Positions 1-10,669 of a DNA stretch of 64,000 nt are shown piece by piece. The translations under genes and the position numbers were made by a program. Numbering within the stretch: the first letter of the stretch is position 1; each line of letters starts with the position of its first letter. Below the pieces are notes generated by a model. That model saw only the letters and a list, made by a program, of their open reading frames with translations, was not told the DNA's origin and made no database searches. Origin of the DNA: Roridomyces roridus. Taxonomy: Eukaryota > Basidiomycota > Agaricomycetes > Agaricales > Mycenaceae. The stretch spans positions 1 through 64,000 of the forward strand of contig JARKIF010000080.1 of the NCBI GenBank assembly GCA_029378245.1, read 5' to 3'.

Positions 1-614
1 AAGGAGCTCTCCTCCATGCTCTCGACAATGTCGTCCCCCAGTCCCAGCCGTCGCTCTCGAATCCGCACCGCCATCTCCGTGCACCTGGCCGAGATATCCC
101 CCAGCCCTCGTTCGCGTGAGCGCAAGCAGCTTTCCACGGACATCTCCTCGCAGCTGTCGGCGATGTCCTCCCGTTCGCACTCGCGCACGTCGTCTGGCTC
201 CTCCTCCTCGTCATTCTCCAACATCTCATCGATGCCTGACGTGTCCCCGGAGCTCTTTGCATCGCTGTCGCAATCAACGGTGGTAGCTCCTGCTTCCAGC
301 CCTGCTGCACTCCCTTCCGTTGTCCCCGCCGTTGGTTTTGACGACATCAGGCTCCTCCTTGGGGACGCCGACCCTCCGAGGGTGAACTCGCAGTGCTGCA
401 GTCGCGTTTGGACCTCCACAGTGCCCCACGCCCCAACGCTCCCCTCCTCTACGCCGTCGCCGGTGTGCGTGGTCGACTTTTTGAATACCAGAGTCAGGCT
501 ATCTTGGCTGCCTCGCGCCGAGGCATTCTGAAGCCCACCGTCGTAGCCCACAACCACCACGACAAACTGCTCGAGTTCACGTTCTGGACTCACGTCGACG
601 GCGGCAGTGTCTGA
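1..614 (+). CDS. 3' end of a serine-rich protein gene (partial, 5' end outside window)
   Basis: The reading frame is already open at base 1 and encodes a Ser/Arg-rich, low-complexity stretch with many SSS runs. It then gives way to a more ordered C-terminus containing the segments RGRLFEYQSQAIL and HDKLLEFTFWTHVDGGSV before a stop at 614. The two halves are in different frames. A GT..AG intron at 283-350 (phase 0, 68 nt) joins them cleanly, so I read exons 1-282 and 351-614 rather than a frameshift. The donor GTAGCT is not the commonest form, which leaves some doubt. I do not recognise the family. The serine-rich part resembles the disordered regions of regulatory or scaffold proteins, but no function can be assigned. 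An A-rich 3' flank follows and nothing else is visible up to 856. Confidence 0.55.
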
Positions 615-856
615 GGGGCGGGCGGGTTTTTCTTGGTTCTGTGGTGTGTTGTGCGGGGAACGAGTCCCATTTTTCTTGGTTTGATTGTTTGCTACATGTC
701 GCACTGTCGAAAAAAAATGTATATTAGCTACTGTACATAGATTGTCTTCCTGTAAACAGCGAATGAAAATGTTGTCCCAATTGGGAATAATATGACTGAT
801 GTGATCAGCTTCCTCTTTCTTCCTCCTCGAATGGTCCCGTTTCCACCTGAGCAGTC

Positions 857-1331
857 ATGCTCCGCAGCCTCGACCCAACGGCCATTTCGACAAGCCGCTC
901 TACTACCTCAAACGAGCATGGCCTCGACAAGCGTGCGGCAAGGGCGGAGGGCGCCACAGTGACGTGTACACGTCAGTCGACGTTTCCGAGGGCGCAGCGA
1001 GAGTCTCCAGCTTGCATCCCAACGCCCCGTACACTGTCCTCTCCCTCCAATCGACTGCATTCCAAACTATGGGTGGTGAGCCCTCTCTTCCCCTTTTCTC
1101 AAGCACCAGACTCACAGAAAGACAGTGGCTCAGCTTATTCGGCATAGGACTTTGGCTTTCCGGGCGTTGTGAGGTACGTATTGCGATTAAGTTGCAATAT
1201 AGTCCTGACCAGCGCTAGGGAAGCTTCTTGGACTCGTTGTCGGCTCTTACGTGCAGCGTGACGGACGTGTTTTGTTGGTGTACAAGTACCCTCGATTGTT
1301 TATGGTGGTCAGCCCGGTGGTTCGTCTGTAG
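857..1331 (+). CDS. small unknown protein with hydrophobic C-terminus (3 exons, 124 aa)
   Basis: Exons are 857-1075, 1126-1168 and 1219-1331, separated by two 50-nt introns with GTGAG donors and CAG or TAG acceptors. The phases (0, then 1) fit and the first exon has an ATG. The N-terminal 73 residues are polar, rich in Ser, Thr and Arg. The C-terminal 50 residues are hydrophobic, with WLSLFGIGLWLSG and KLLGLVVGSYV followed by LLVYKYPRLFMVVSP, which could be one or two membrane segments. I do not recognise any family. The alternative of translating the overlapping frame 1 lacks a start codon and does not splice in phase, so it was set aside. The gene is plausible because of its splice structure, but transcript support would be needed to be certain. 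Confidence 0.42.
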
Positions 1332-1445
1332 CCCTCTTTGGTCCACCTCTCTGGCAAGTATTCCCTCTCTCTCTCTTTCGTCGCCGTGGCTGACGTCGTC
1401 GTCCAGCAGCCGCTACCGCTTCTTTATCCAGTTACTCTACTCAAA

Positions 1446-4021
1446 ATGTCAGTCGTCCCCGACTCGCAGGACATCCTCATGCGCGAGCCTGACCCTCTTC
1501 CCATCATCACCCCGCCTCTCATCCCCAACTCGAGCCTTAACAAGGACGTCTTGATGCGCAAGCCTGACCCTCTTGTTGTCCTCACCCCTCTCATCGTCAC
1601 CCACTCGAGTCTTACCAACAATGTCCTCATGCAAAAGCCAGACCCTCTTGCTGGCACTACGCCGCCCATCGTGCCCACACCCAACGAGCCTGCCATCCCT
1701 CCGCCTGCTGTCCACCCCGTCGTCCCCGAGGTCGACATGGGTCCGGAGCCGCCTGCCTTCCCTCCGCCTGCTGTCCACCCCGTCGTCCCCGAGGTCGACA
1801 TGGGTCCAGAGCCGCCTGCCTTGCCGGGTAATACCCATGCCCGCTGCAACCCTCATCTCCCGATCATCACTGCTCGTGCGCGGTACCGTAAGCCCAAGGA
1901 GAAGAACGGCGCGCAGATGACGCGTCTACGCCGGCAGATGCGCGTTAACAAGGCGCAAGACCTCGCCGACGATATCAGGGACCTTCGACAGGCCCTTGAT
2001 GATGCACTCCCTGCTGTCGCTGCCAAGCACAATATCGCGCTCAAAGAGCTTCGTCGGCGGGTGTACAACGGTGCTGGTATCAAGACCAAGCGCAATCTGA
2101 GCATCTACAACGCCAAGGTTGCCTGCGTGATGGAGATCGCAAACGAGGGTAAGTCGTCTCCTCATGCTTTTCTTCTTGTATTGATCATTTCCAGGGCTAA
2201 TGCTGGGGGACCGTTTCAATATGACCGAGATCAAGCAAATGATCAAGAAGGACCCTTCGCTCCTCACCGACGTTGACCCCGATCACCTCGAGGAGATGAT
2301 CACCAAGTTGGAGGCGCAGCGGCTGGTAAAGCGGACGGGGGTGCGGGGTGACAACGTCGCTGCTGCAATCGACGCGCAGCGTACATTGGCTGTCATCTCC
2401 GAGCTGGTGAGTTTTTTTCTCGTCTTTACTTCATCCCTCGTTTCTAAATTGCCAACGCAGGTTGCGGGCCTGTACCGGCGCACAGGGATCGTGGGATTTG
2501 CCTTTTTTACTCGCGGCAACTTCAGCGACATCACGGCACCGCTCGCCATCCACTCCGGCGGGGCACTGGGGTTTTGCTCGGAGATGCTCAACCGCGAGCC
2601 GGAGGTTATCAACGCAATGTTGGAGCTGTGGCAGATTCAACGGGTTGAAGGTAAGCTGCTCGTTTGTTTCGTCTTGTTCATGTATTGACCATTTCCAGGG
2701 GCCATCACCGCGCCTTCTGTCGAGAAGATGCGCATCGTCAGCGCTGCCATGATCAAGTCCGGGTTGGGTAAGTCATTTTACCAGCCGCCTTTGCTACTGG
2801 ATACTTATCGAGCTCCCAGTCCAAGTCACCGGCAAACCAAATGTTGCCATGAATTTCGAGAACTATGTCAAGTCCATCGTGCAAGCGAAGCACGTCGCAC
2901 TCGTCGGGTGGCCCAGTGGCGTCCCTTGGAAGCGCCTTTCCAAGCAGAGCGTCACGGGTGATGTCCGCCGCATCTACAAGGCGCTGAAGGACGGATCGAT
3001 GAAGTGGAAGAAGCTTAGGACGGAGGAGGACGAGGAGGACGAGGAGCGGCGTTTCAACAAGCTGATTAGCAAGGGCTTGGCGACGGCGGGGAAGAAACGC
3101 AAGGTCCGGGATGACCTTGGAGCGACACATCGGACGCAGGGTAGAGAGCTCGAGAGCGACGCGGAGGATGGGGTGCAGGGCAGCGGTGGCGAGGGTGACG
3201 ACGACGGAGAGCCCAGCGACAATGAGGATCGGCCGTTCGTAGATTACGACGGGGATTACTCGGACGACAACACCGCTCGACGCAAGAAGGCACCGGCCAA
3301 GTCCAAGTCCACCAAGGCTGCTGCCACCAAACCCACCAAAACGACCAAGGCCGCTGCCTCCAAGTCCACCAACGCCACTGCCTCCAAGTCCACCACCAAA
3401 ACGACCAAGGCCGCTGCCTCCAAGTCTACCAAGGCTGCCGCCTCCAAGTCCACCACCAAAACGACTCCCACGCCCGCCGCTCCCAAGTCCAAGCCGCCTG
3501 CCAAACCGTCTGCCAAGTCCAAGGCAACTCCCAAGCCCTTCGTCCCGACAGAGGCACCCTCCAAGTACATCTTCAAAAACGGAAAGTATGTACCCAACGG
3601 AGCTGCTGTGGATGAGCATGCTAGACGGATGATCGAGGAGCGGGGGAAGCATGAGAGGCAGATGCGTGAGCTCATGGGCGGGAGCGAGGGTGGCAGCGAT
3701 GACAGGAGTGATGACGACGACGAGGGCGAGGAGCAGGTGGTGTCGACGAAGCGAGGTCCTCCCGCCAAGAGCCGCCGCACCGCCAAGGAACCTGGGGAGC
3801 AGGCGGTGAAAAAGACGAAGAAGAGGGTCAACAAGCATGTGCGGGACGACTCCCAGGATGAGGACGAGCAGCCCGTCGCCAAGAAGGCCAAGCTTGTCGT
3901 GGAGCTGCCGCGGCCGAGGGCTGCTTGGAATGGGGCGCCTAATGCGACTCAGGGGAAGAGGGTCGGCCCTCCCGGTGTTCGTGCATGCGACGTTGTCTTG
4001 CCGGAGGTGGAGGAAGACTGA
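1446..4021 (+). CDS. 791-aa repeat-rich protein with GWPSGVPW motif, probably nuclear (5 exons)
   Basis: Exons 1446-2148, 2195-2406, 2461-2650, 2699-2767 and 2820-4021 join in phase to 791 aa. The N-terminus carries three 25-aa repeats with the core VLM.KPDPL and two copies of a Pro-rich 21-aa unit around HPVVPEVDMGPEPPA. A basic segment (RARYRKPKEKNGAQMTRLRRQM) leads into the central conserved region. This ends with HVALVGWPSGVPWKRLS followed by VRRIYKALKDGSMKWKKL. I remember this motif from large families of uncharacterised Agaricomycete proteins, often near transposons. The C-terminal 250 residues are disordered, with acidic runs and a Lys/Ala/Ser/Thr tract like a histone H1 tail, ending in basic KKTKKR- and KKAK-type signals. 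A nuclear, DNA- or chromatin-associated role is inference only. No catalytic motif is visible. Confidence 0.75.
1470..1815 (+). repeat. in-gene tandem repeats (3 x 75 bp, then 2 x 63 bp)
   Basis: Three consecutive 75-bp units from 1470 encode 25-aa repeats with the pattern D/N-x-L-M-x-K/E-PDPL. They are followed at about 1690-1815 by two nearly identical 63-bp units encoding a Pro/Val/Glu-rich 21-aa repeat. Both lengths are multiples of three, so copy-number change would keep the reading frame. Confidence 0.8.
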
Positions 4022-4323
4022 ATGCTACATCTACTGTATATACTGCTTTCTTGGCCTTAGTAACGTGTTTGTACTGTATAGTGACTTGAATTGACTGCCT
4101 TTTTCTTGGACTTCCTTTTTGAGCTAAGATCATGATGCGGGATCAGTCGGCACGACTTTATTGCGACTCTACTACATGGGACTTGTACTTGGTAAGTCCA
4201 TACTGGTATATCGCGACTTTATTGCAGCATTTGTCGCGCTCTTTATCGCGCCATAGGGAACCGGCCTCTATCCCCTCCAATTAGAATGGACACCGCCATG
4301 GAATGTCCTCTCCTATTAGAGGG

Positions 4324-4332
4324 CATATATAG
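4324..4332 (+). promoter_or_regulatory. TATA-like element upstream of the DUF6699-like locus
   Basis: The sequence CATATATAG lies about 140 bp upstream of the ATG at 4468 and on the same strand. It is the only TATA-like box between the end of the previous gene (4021) and this locus. The distance is rather long for a core promoter, so the transcription start would have to lie near 4360. Confidence 0.35.
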
Positions 4333-4467
4333 GTCCCAGAGGTGACTGTGCTGTGGATCAACAAGCGCTTACTGGCTCGTTGAATCCCTCAGGCGTTTAG
4401 TTTTGCGCTTTATAACTAGTGCCAGGGCTAATCGGACTTCAGCCTATCTAGTATCCACCCGTCACCC

Positions 4468-5086
4468 ATGCTTCCACAAAAGAAAGTCCGGTTCAGTGCG
4501 TTCGTCGAGGAAGTGCAGACACAATCCCCACCCACCAAGGCACCCCCGCCGCCGACCATGGACCCAGCCCTGCGACGGGGCACTTGTCTGCCTCTTGACC
4601 TCACCATCCCTACCTCGGTGCTGCTTTCCCAGTGTGGACGACGCGGTTCTGAACAAAGCTGCTTGTACGCCCGCAGTGAAGCAGGCGCTAATCCGCGTCT
4701 CCTCTGCACGCTCCGCCACCGCTTCCTTCTCGTTCGAGCTCATCGCGGGCCCTGAGCCCATCAGCGTCAGAGATGTCTTCAGGGCTGTCTCCACCAAGCT
4801 CCGCGACGAGATTACTCTCAGCTCTCTGAGCCCTCGCACGGCTGTGGACGTAGAGCGCTATCACACCCACCGCGTGTGCACCTTCGTCGAGTGCATGCAG
4901 GATCTCGATTCAGCAGCAAGGCGTAGGGAGTTGAGGGATGCCGAAGTCAAGGGCGGAGCGAGGCACGGGGATCTGTTGGGTGGGGATGTGCGATTTGACG
5001 GCATCTTCATACAGTCGTCGGGAAATGGGGAACCTGGCTGTTGGCTCGTCGAGTTGTTGCCCGAGGAGCGTTATGCCACTGCCTGA
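4468..5086 (+). pseudogene. DUF6699-like protein gene with an apparent single-base frame break
   Basis: The frame starting at 4468 gives MLPQKKVRFSAF and then MDPALRRGTCLPLDL. From about 4630 the continuation lies in the next frame, with LNKAACTPAVKQALI, then SVRDVFRAVSTKLRDEI and an RFDGIF segment, ending at 5086. This order (Leu-Asp start, TPAV, basic loop, V-R-D-V helix, C-terminal F-x-G-I) matches the fungal DUF6699 fold as I remember it. No GT..AG pair of plausible length joins the two frames without deleting conserved residues. I therefore call a one-base indel between 4605 and 4640, which could be real decay or an assembly error. The function of DUF6699 proteins is unknown. Bases 5087-6789 hold only short overlapping frames, and I see no gene there. 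Confidence 0.5.
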
Positions 5087-6789
5087 TTTCGACGTCGTCT
5101 TTACTACTCCTTTGACTCAATAGAGCATGCATGCTATCTCCTAGATGAGGTTTGACTAATGGGCTGGCAGGACGAATTAGTCAGTTTTTGAGTGTGGGCG
5201 GGCAATCGAGATTTGGATCACGCCAGGTGTGCCCGGTGGGCCCATCGGAGTATGGCATCGATGTGACGCTTGGTCCTTTGAGGTATGCAACGCTTCCGTG
5301 CTTACTTCTTGTTCGAACTTCAGTATTTCAGTCTGTCTGAGAGGCCACGCTGTTCCGAATTATTATCTGAGACTGGGATCTGGGCCACCTAAGGGGTTTG
5401 ACGATTTTTGCGAGGGATAGGTTTGTTTTGCTGGTTGTTTTGGACCCCAGGGAGGTAGACTAGGTTCCTACGAGCAGAACGAGGCCCGGGGCTTGGCATT
5501 CTGTCGAGGATTGAGGTCATGGGAAGAAATTTGCCGAGACAGGTCCAAAATTGGCTCAAACGGGCTAGTGGGCCACACGTGGGATGCACCCCGCCTGTGG
5601 CGCGCAGAGGCAGCGGCGCAGCTGCAACTTGAAGTAGGGACACTGAGAGGGCATGGGGAGTCCCAATGCACACGTTATTACCCCTAATCTCAGCCAAACT
5701 CAAGCCCGAACGCTGTTGGCACGAACTGGACGTCGCACGTATCACACGGGAGAATTTCAAGTCTAGGCCTCTCGAATGGTGTCGGATATCGACCAGGGGT
5801 TCATAGATGGTGTATTGGAACAACGTAGGACATGTTTTAGCTACAACCGAGACGATATTCGGGAGGTAGGGAAAACCGGGTTTTGATGGGTCCGACGGCG
5901 AGCTCCCATCCAGCCCGGAAAGAGATGGGGAGAGCGGGGTAAGCTCATGGATGCAAGTTCAATATTGTTGGAACGCACCTGGTTCACTAGCTCCACCACC
6001 GAGGTCCTCTATTCCTCGCAAAAAGTTCCAGATGGCGCCATAGTGAAAATCGGGGGTTTGCAGAAGATTACGGCGATGACAAGATACGAAGACAGTTGAG
6101 AGGGAGCGATAGCAGCCAAATCTAAGCTTGACATGTGCCGAGTGGGTGTGCAAAGACCTGAGAGCAAAGGACCAGCACATCGTCCGATGCAAGGGTGGCA
6201 AGCGGGCACCCATGTCGAAGCTCTGATTCACTGCGTCTGGCGACATGGAGCGGGCGAATCGGGGGGTAGGAAGAGTGTTGGTGGGTAGCCAGGGGTCCTC
6301 CGAGAAGAATGAGCCCCGCAGGTCGTGAGACGGTGCCGTGGTCGTGGAGAAAGAGGCTGATGAGTGAGACCAAATTAAGAAATCACGTTTTTTGTTCGCA
6401 CGCGCCTCCGTCTGACAGCCACAGCCTCACGTCAACATCACCAATCTTCACCAAAATCGGTGTCCGAGGACGTCTGCATATGTCCTTCATTATACCGACA
6501 ACATTTGGGAGGTAGCTCAACTCGACACAGTTATAATTGCCTAGTGTGGCCCACTAGGCAGTCGCTGATAATAATTAAGAAACAAGTGAAGACATCAGCG
6601 CAAACAACATGAGGCCGAGTTTGACCAGTTCGATTATCGTCGCGAATTCGAAGCTCACGCTGACGGCTGGAGTTTCCAGAGTGTGCAGATCGAGACCGCC
6701 CGAGTCCCGAACCTCTGGTACCTCTGCAAAGTGCGAGTCTCCCACGCAACTTGCATGATTTCCTGCTCCTGAATTAGACAAGGTCAAGA

Positions 6790-8809
6790 TCAATCGGGGG
6801 GCGAATGCCTACGGTCAACTCGGCTTGCACGAGATAGTTCAAACAGCGGATAATCAAACTGTATGGCAAGTTCCTGGCTTTCGGGATCAAATCCTTTCGC
6901 CGCGTGGAATTCTCGAAGACCGGCATAGACGCTGGCATCACACGCGTAACCTTCCAGCTCGGTGCTCAGAGTTATCGAGGGAAAGCCTTGTGTCGCAGCC
7001 TCTTCGGAGGATAGTGGAGAGCGGCCGGCAGCGTCCCGAGACCAGAACCATGGACGTGGCGGCCAGCGGAATGTGTTGGAATCGGTCCCTGTCATGAAAT
7101 GCCCGAAGGGACAGAGGAAGAGGTACCCCGTAGGTATGCCATCTTCGGGTAGGAGGGATGAGACGTCCACCTCGAAGAAAATTTCTTCCACAAAGCCTGA
7201 CAAAAGAATGAGTTCATTAAATCTAGGGGTGGAGTTGACAAACAATGCAACCATAATTGTGAAAGCTTGAAGTGACACCTGTGCATTTGAAGATATAGTT
7301 GGCTTGCGATAGCCAGGAATAACGAGTCGAGCCGCCGTCATAGTACACGGATAGTGATATCTTCCTGCCTTGAATGTCTGCGCAGTTGAACCTGGATGGT
7401 TCAACACTGTTAAGTTGGTTCGATGCACGGAAAAAGTCAACGCACCGGGTCCATCCTGTCCCCATAGTCTCACCCCTAACGTGGGCGCACATCCATCTAC
7501 TACTAGCAAGGTCGTTTCCCGACAGAGCCGCGATCTCCACGGCATTTTGCAGTCCATCACTCGGAACACACATGACAGCTCCCAAAGAAACCTCCCAGTC
7601 CACAGGAATACCGAGATACGTCGGTTCGAGTAGTTCTAACCAACAGATATCGTGAAATTGGTCTATGCTCAGATATTGCAGCGCTTTGGGCTCCAAATCC
7701 GGGTCATTCAAATTCTTGTTGGCAAGATGCGCGGAGATCTGGAGTCTGAACGAATATAGGGCCGGTTCGTGAATGTGACTGGACCCAAGATCGAGGCAGA
7801 GACGACCTGTCGAACGGCGGACCCAGTGGGTTGCGAGGTCAGGCTAGAGCGTGACGTTCTCAATGAAAGAGGGACTGGATTATGATGGTACTCACGTCGT
7901 ACTCGGGGTCCAGTCCCAACGAATATTCATCGGCCAGCTAGATCAGTGGCTTGAATTCCGTTGATAATCAAGAAGAGGGGTGTTACCTCTCTATCCATTT
8001 TCTGTTACGAGTGAGCGCTGGAGCGCAACGGGCATGGAATCTGCCTACCCAACAGGCGTAGAAGAAGACCGTGACAATGGCCGATGGTCTTCTACACTCG
8101 AGGAATTCGTCGTACGGTGCGAGGTCTAGGCAGAAAATTAATTCCACTCTTCTGAGGGAGGAGGAACACAAACCGTCATGAGCTACAACAGCGTATGTCC
8201 CCGGAAAAGAAGAAACCGCAAAGACTTGAAGGATATTTGGATGCCTGTAATGATCCGAACAGTCAGAAGTTGAACTTCAGACCAAGCCAGCACTGACCAC
8301 ATTTGTGTATGCCGAGCGATGTATTTTCTCCACTCCTGGATACATAGGATGCGACGGAGCCGGGAGACGAACTTCGACGCTCGTACCTGTTCTGCATTGT
8401 CTCCCTCGTAGAGAAATATTGAAACTTCCGAGTCTTTCCCGGGAACTCTACCCGTATACACACGGCGCGTGGAATTGACGGGCCGGGACCTTGATATCAG
8501 TCCAATCGCATTGTCTAGACGAATGCCTTTGAGATCAATATCACATCGTCGAATTTCCCTGACGCCTGGAACCGGTGATGTCAGTTTACAAGATGATAGT
8601 ATGTCGTAGCTGTGAGGCCAACGAACCTCGGGCTGTTTCGTCTCTGGTACGATGTGCATGGACGTGACTGGTGAAATTCCCTCCCGTGATGCAGACATCC
8701 CGGGACATTGGGAAGAAGGATCCTGGATAGCCATGTGGTGCGTCGAAGACTTCGGTCACGACCGTTGTTGGGGCGGCCGGCGCAGCTGCTGCCTGTTCGT
8801 TATATGAAT
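6790..8809 (-). CDS. lineage-expanded Agaricomycete protein with degenerate kinase-like N-lobe (at least 9 exons)
   Basis: Exons on the minus strand are 8809-8627, 8565-8387, 8335-8298, 8244-8174, 8125-8049, 8001-7987, 7937-7896, 7843-7279 and 7196-6790. All phases fit and give about 525 aa. The order of motifs matches a large uncharacterised family I know from Agaricomycetes: APHGYPGSFFP and ITGGNFTS near the start, an RRVYTGRV..IFLYEGDNAEQ segment, HPNILQVFAV as in protein-kinase N-lobes, HWVRRSTGRLCLDL, SQANYIF, GYLFLCP, and at the end DASVYAGLREFHAAKGFDPESQ. No kinase catalytic loop or DFG motif is present, so catalysis is unlikely. One exon is only 15 nt. The first exon or exons upstream of 8809 (perhaps reaching about 9100) could not be resolved. 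Confidence 0.78.
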
Positions 8810-9263
8810 CTGCCAGAGTGAGAGATGGTGGGAGAGGAAGAAATGCTCAGTCGCTTGGGGGCTGTACAGCCTTGATGCCGTGTATGATCGTGAGGTGCAG
8901 TGCGACATGCACATGACTCACCTTGACGGTTGCCGGTGAGATGACCACGACGAGGACGGGCGTTTTTTATCCTCGTCGAGAGTCGAGACTGGACACCGTC
9001 GAATGATGAATCTCGGAATCCAGCCCTTGCTTGGCGTTCCAGATGGCTGCGACTTGAATAAGATTAAAAGTTGTGGGTCTGGCGGTATCATTGGAATCTT
9101 CATGGCCCGGCGCCCTGGCCGGGTAGGATCCGAGTGGGGAAAGTAAGTAGTTAGACAATAGTTAGAGGCTTGCGATCAAATGGCCAAACAGTGACAACGC
9201 CAGGTCATCGCTTTTCTTTTTCTTTCTTTGTAACCATCATGCCACCACTCGTTCACGCCGTCG

Positions 9264-9723
9264 ATGCTGACATCGCTCCTCGTTCCTCTGGAACCCAAAC
9301 ACCAGCGATCCTTGGCCCGCCCCGCGCTCGAATCCACAACGACGTCCCTGCTTTCTTACTTATCCCGCGTCTCCCATTCACTTCGCGCGCTCAAAATTCA
9401 ATTATCCCACATCCCCGTACACTGGTTTCATCCACTCACGTACCTCACGTCTTTGGATCACGTCTGTGGACCTGGTGGCTGCGTGGCCGGGACACCCCGT
9501 TTCTTCGACAATAGTGCGTTCACTCGACCGTCCCACATCCCCCGATTTCCTCCCTCGCCTCGTGTCCTTGACGCTCTCGGAATGCGGATCCGATTCAATC
9601 AACGACGTACTCTTGGACGTCCTTCGATCGCGGGTGGGCGACCCCGCAGATGAATCACCAAGTCCAACGGCCTACGTACAGGCTCCACTCTCGTTCCCCC
9701 GCCCAGCGTCTTCCACTGGTTAA
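9264..9723 (+). pseudogene. F-box/LRR protein fragment with frame break
   Basis: One frame gives SLLSYLSRVSHSLRALKIQ and HWFHPLTYLTSLDHV. A second frame from about 9460 continues with VDLVAAWPGHPVSS, then FLPRLVSLTLSECGS and a VLLDVLRSR segment, ending at 9723. LxSLTLxECxS followed by a D-x-LLD-x-LRSR end is typical of the leucine-rich part of Agaricomycete F-box proteins. There is no F-box at the start and the two frames are not joined by an intron, so this appears to be a decayed fragment. Bases 9724-10610 contain short open frames only, and no gene is supported there. Confidence 0.4.
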
Positions 9724-10610
9724 GGTGCCCGTGTTGCGTATGGCCCGCGGATTGTGTGTTCATGTTGGGACCCGTGAGAAGAACAGTTTTTACTGAATCC
9801 TGCGTGAGTGTGTCCCAAGATTTGTGTTTTAGACGGGGTGACTAACTCCTCCCTTACCTGCTTTCAGATCTGCGCCGGAGAACTGCAAGGGACGGGTCTG
9901 CAGTCGCATCTTGTACACGCTTTGATTCCGCTCCAACGAATTGCCTATGTCGGTCTCGATATGCACAATATCTTGTTTTCTTGGATGCCGATGTGCTGGC
10001 ATTCTGAATCACGACCTTTGGCCCGTTCATTCGGTTCCGTTGAGTTCACTCAAGCAGAATGACTCGGCCGAGACCTCGGTGAGTCCGCAGTCAGTGTGGA
10101 GCGATCGACGGTTTTGTTGATGGCCGCGACTCACCGTCTCCCTCATCTGTCGTTCTTGCTAAGTGTCTCTTACTCACGTGAGCACTGTTCTTTTATATCT
10201 CACTTATTTCGAGGATGAAACTCTTATAGCTCCTGGCAAGTTTCCCAGACCGGGCATCTCTTCCGAGACTATGGGGGATCTTCACGCTGATAGCCTCGGA
10301 AAACACCAAGGGAACAATTCAGTTGCGCGCCCAATCCACGGAGGTTTACCCTCCGGCGGGCGTCCGTCTACGTAAGTCATTCTGACGCCCGACAGGAATA
10401 GATTTTTCCTCCGCCTGCAGCGGTGTCCGGTATCCTACATCAGCGTGTCTTCATCAATTTCCGCGCGCGACGCTGAAACTTCTCACTTCACGTGTAGGGT
10501 TTGTCGTCACGAGACTTACGGAGAGAGCCTCGGCCATGATAACCCAGAACGGCAATTCACCGATTTTCGTACTGTTGCCCCGGGTAACATAGTGTGCGCC
10601 GACGAGCAGA

Positions 10611-10617
10611 TATAAAC
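10611..10617 (+). promoter_or_regulatory. TATA box of the dual-zinc-cluster gene
   Basis: TATAAAC lies 59 bp upstream of the ATG at 10670 on the same strand, a normal spacing for a TATA box plus a short leader in fungi. This supports the chosen start codon. Confidence 0.6.
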
Positions 10618-10669
10618 GGATGGAAATGCCAATGGTTGGGCGTCTACCTAATTATTCGCTGCCCCCACC

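Noticed and set aside
283..393. A frameshift in the first gene of the window
   Set aside because: A GT..AG intron at 283-350 joins the two frames in phase, so no frameshift is needed.
2753..3838. A 361-codon open frame on the minus strand with long Gly/Leu runs
   Set aside because: It is the antisense of the Lys/Ala/Ser/Thr-rich and acidic last exon of the 791-aa gene. Its low complexity mirrors that exon and it has no independent signals.
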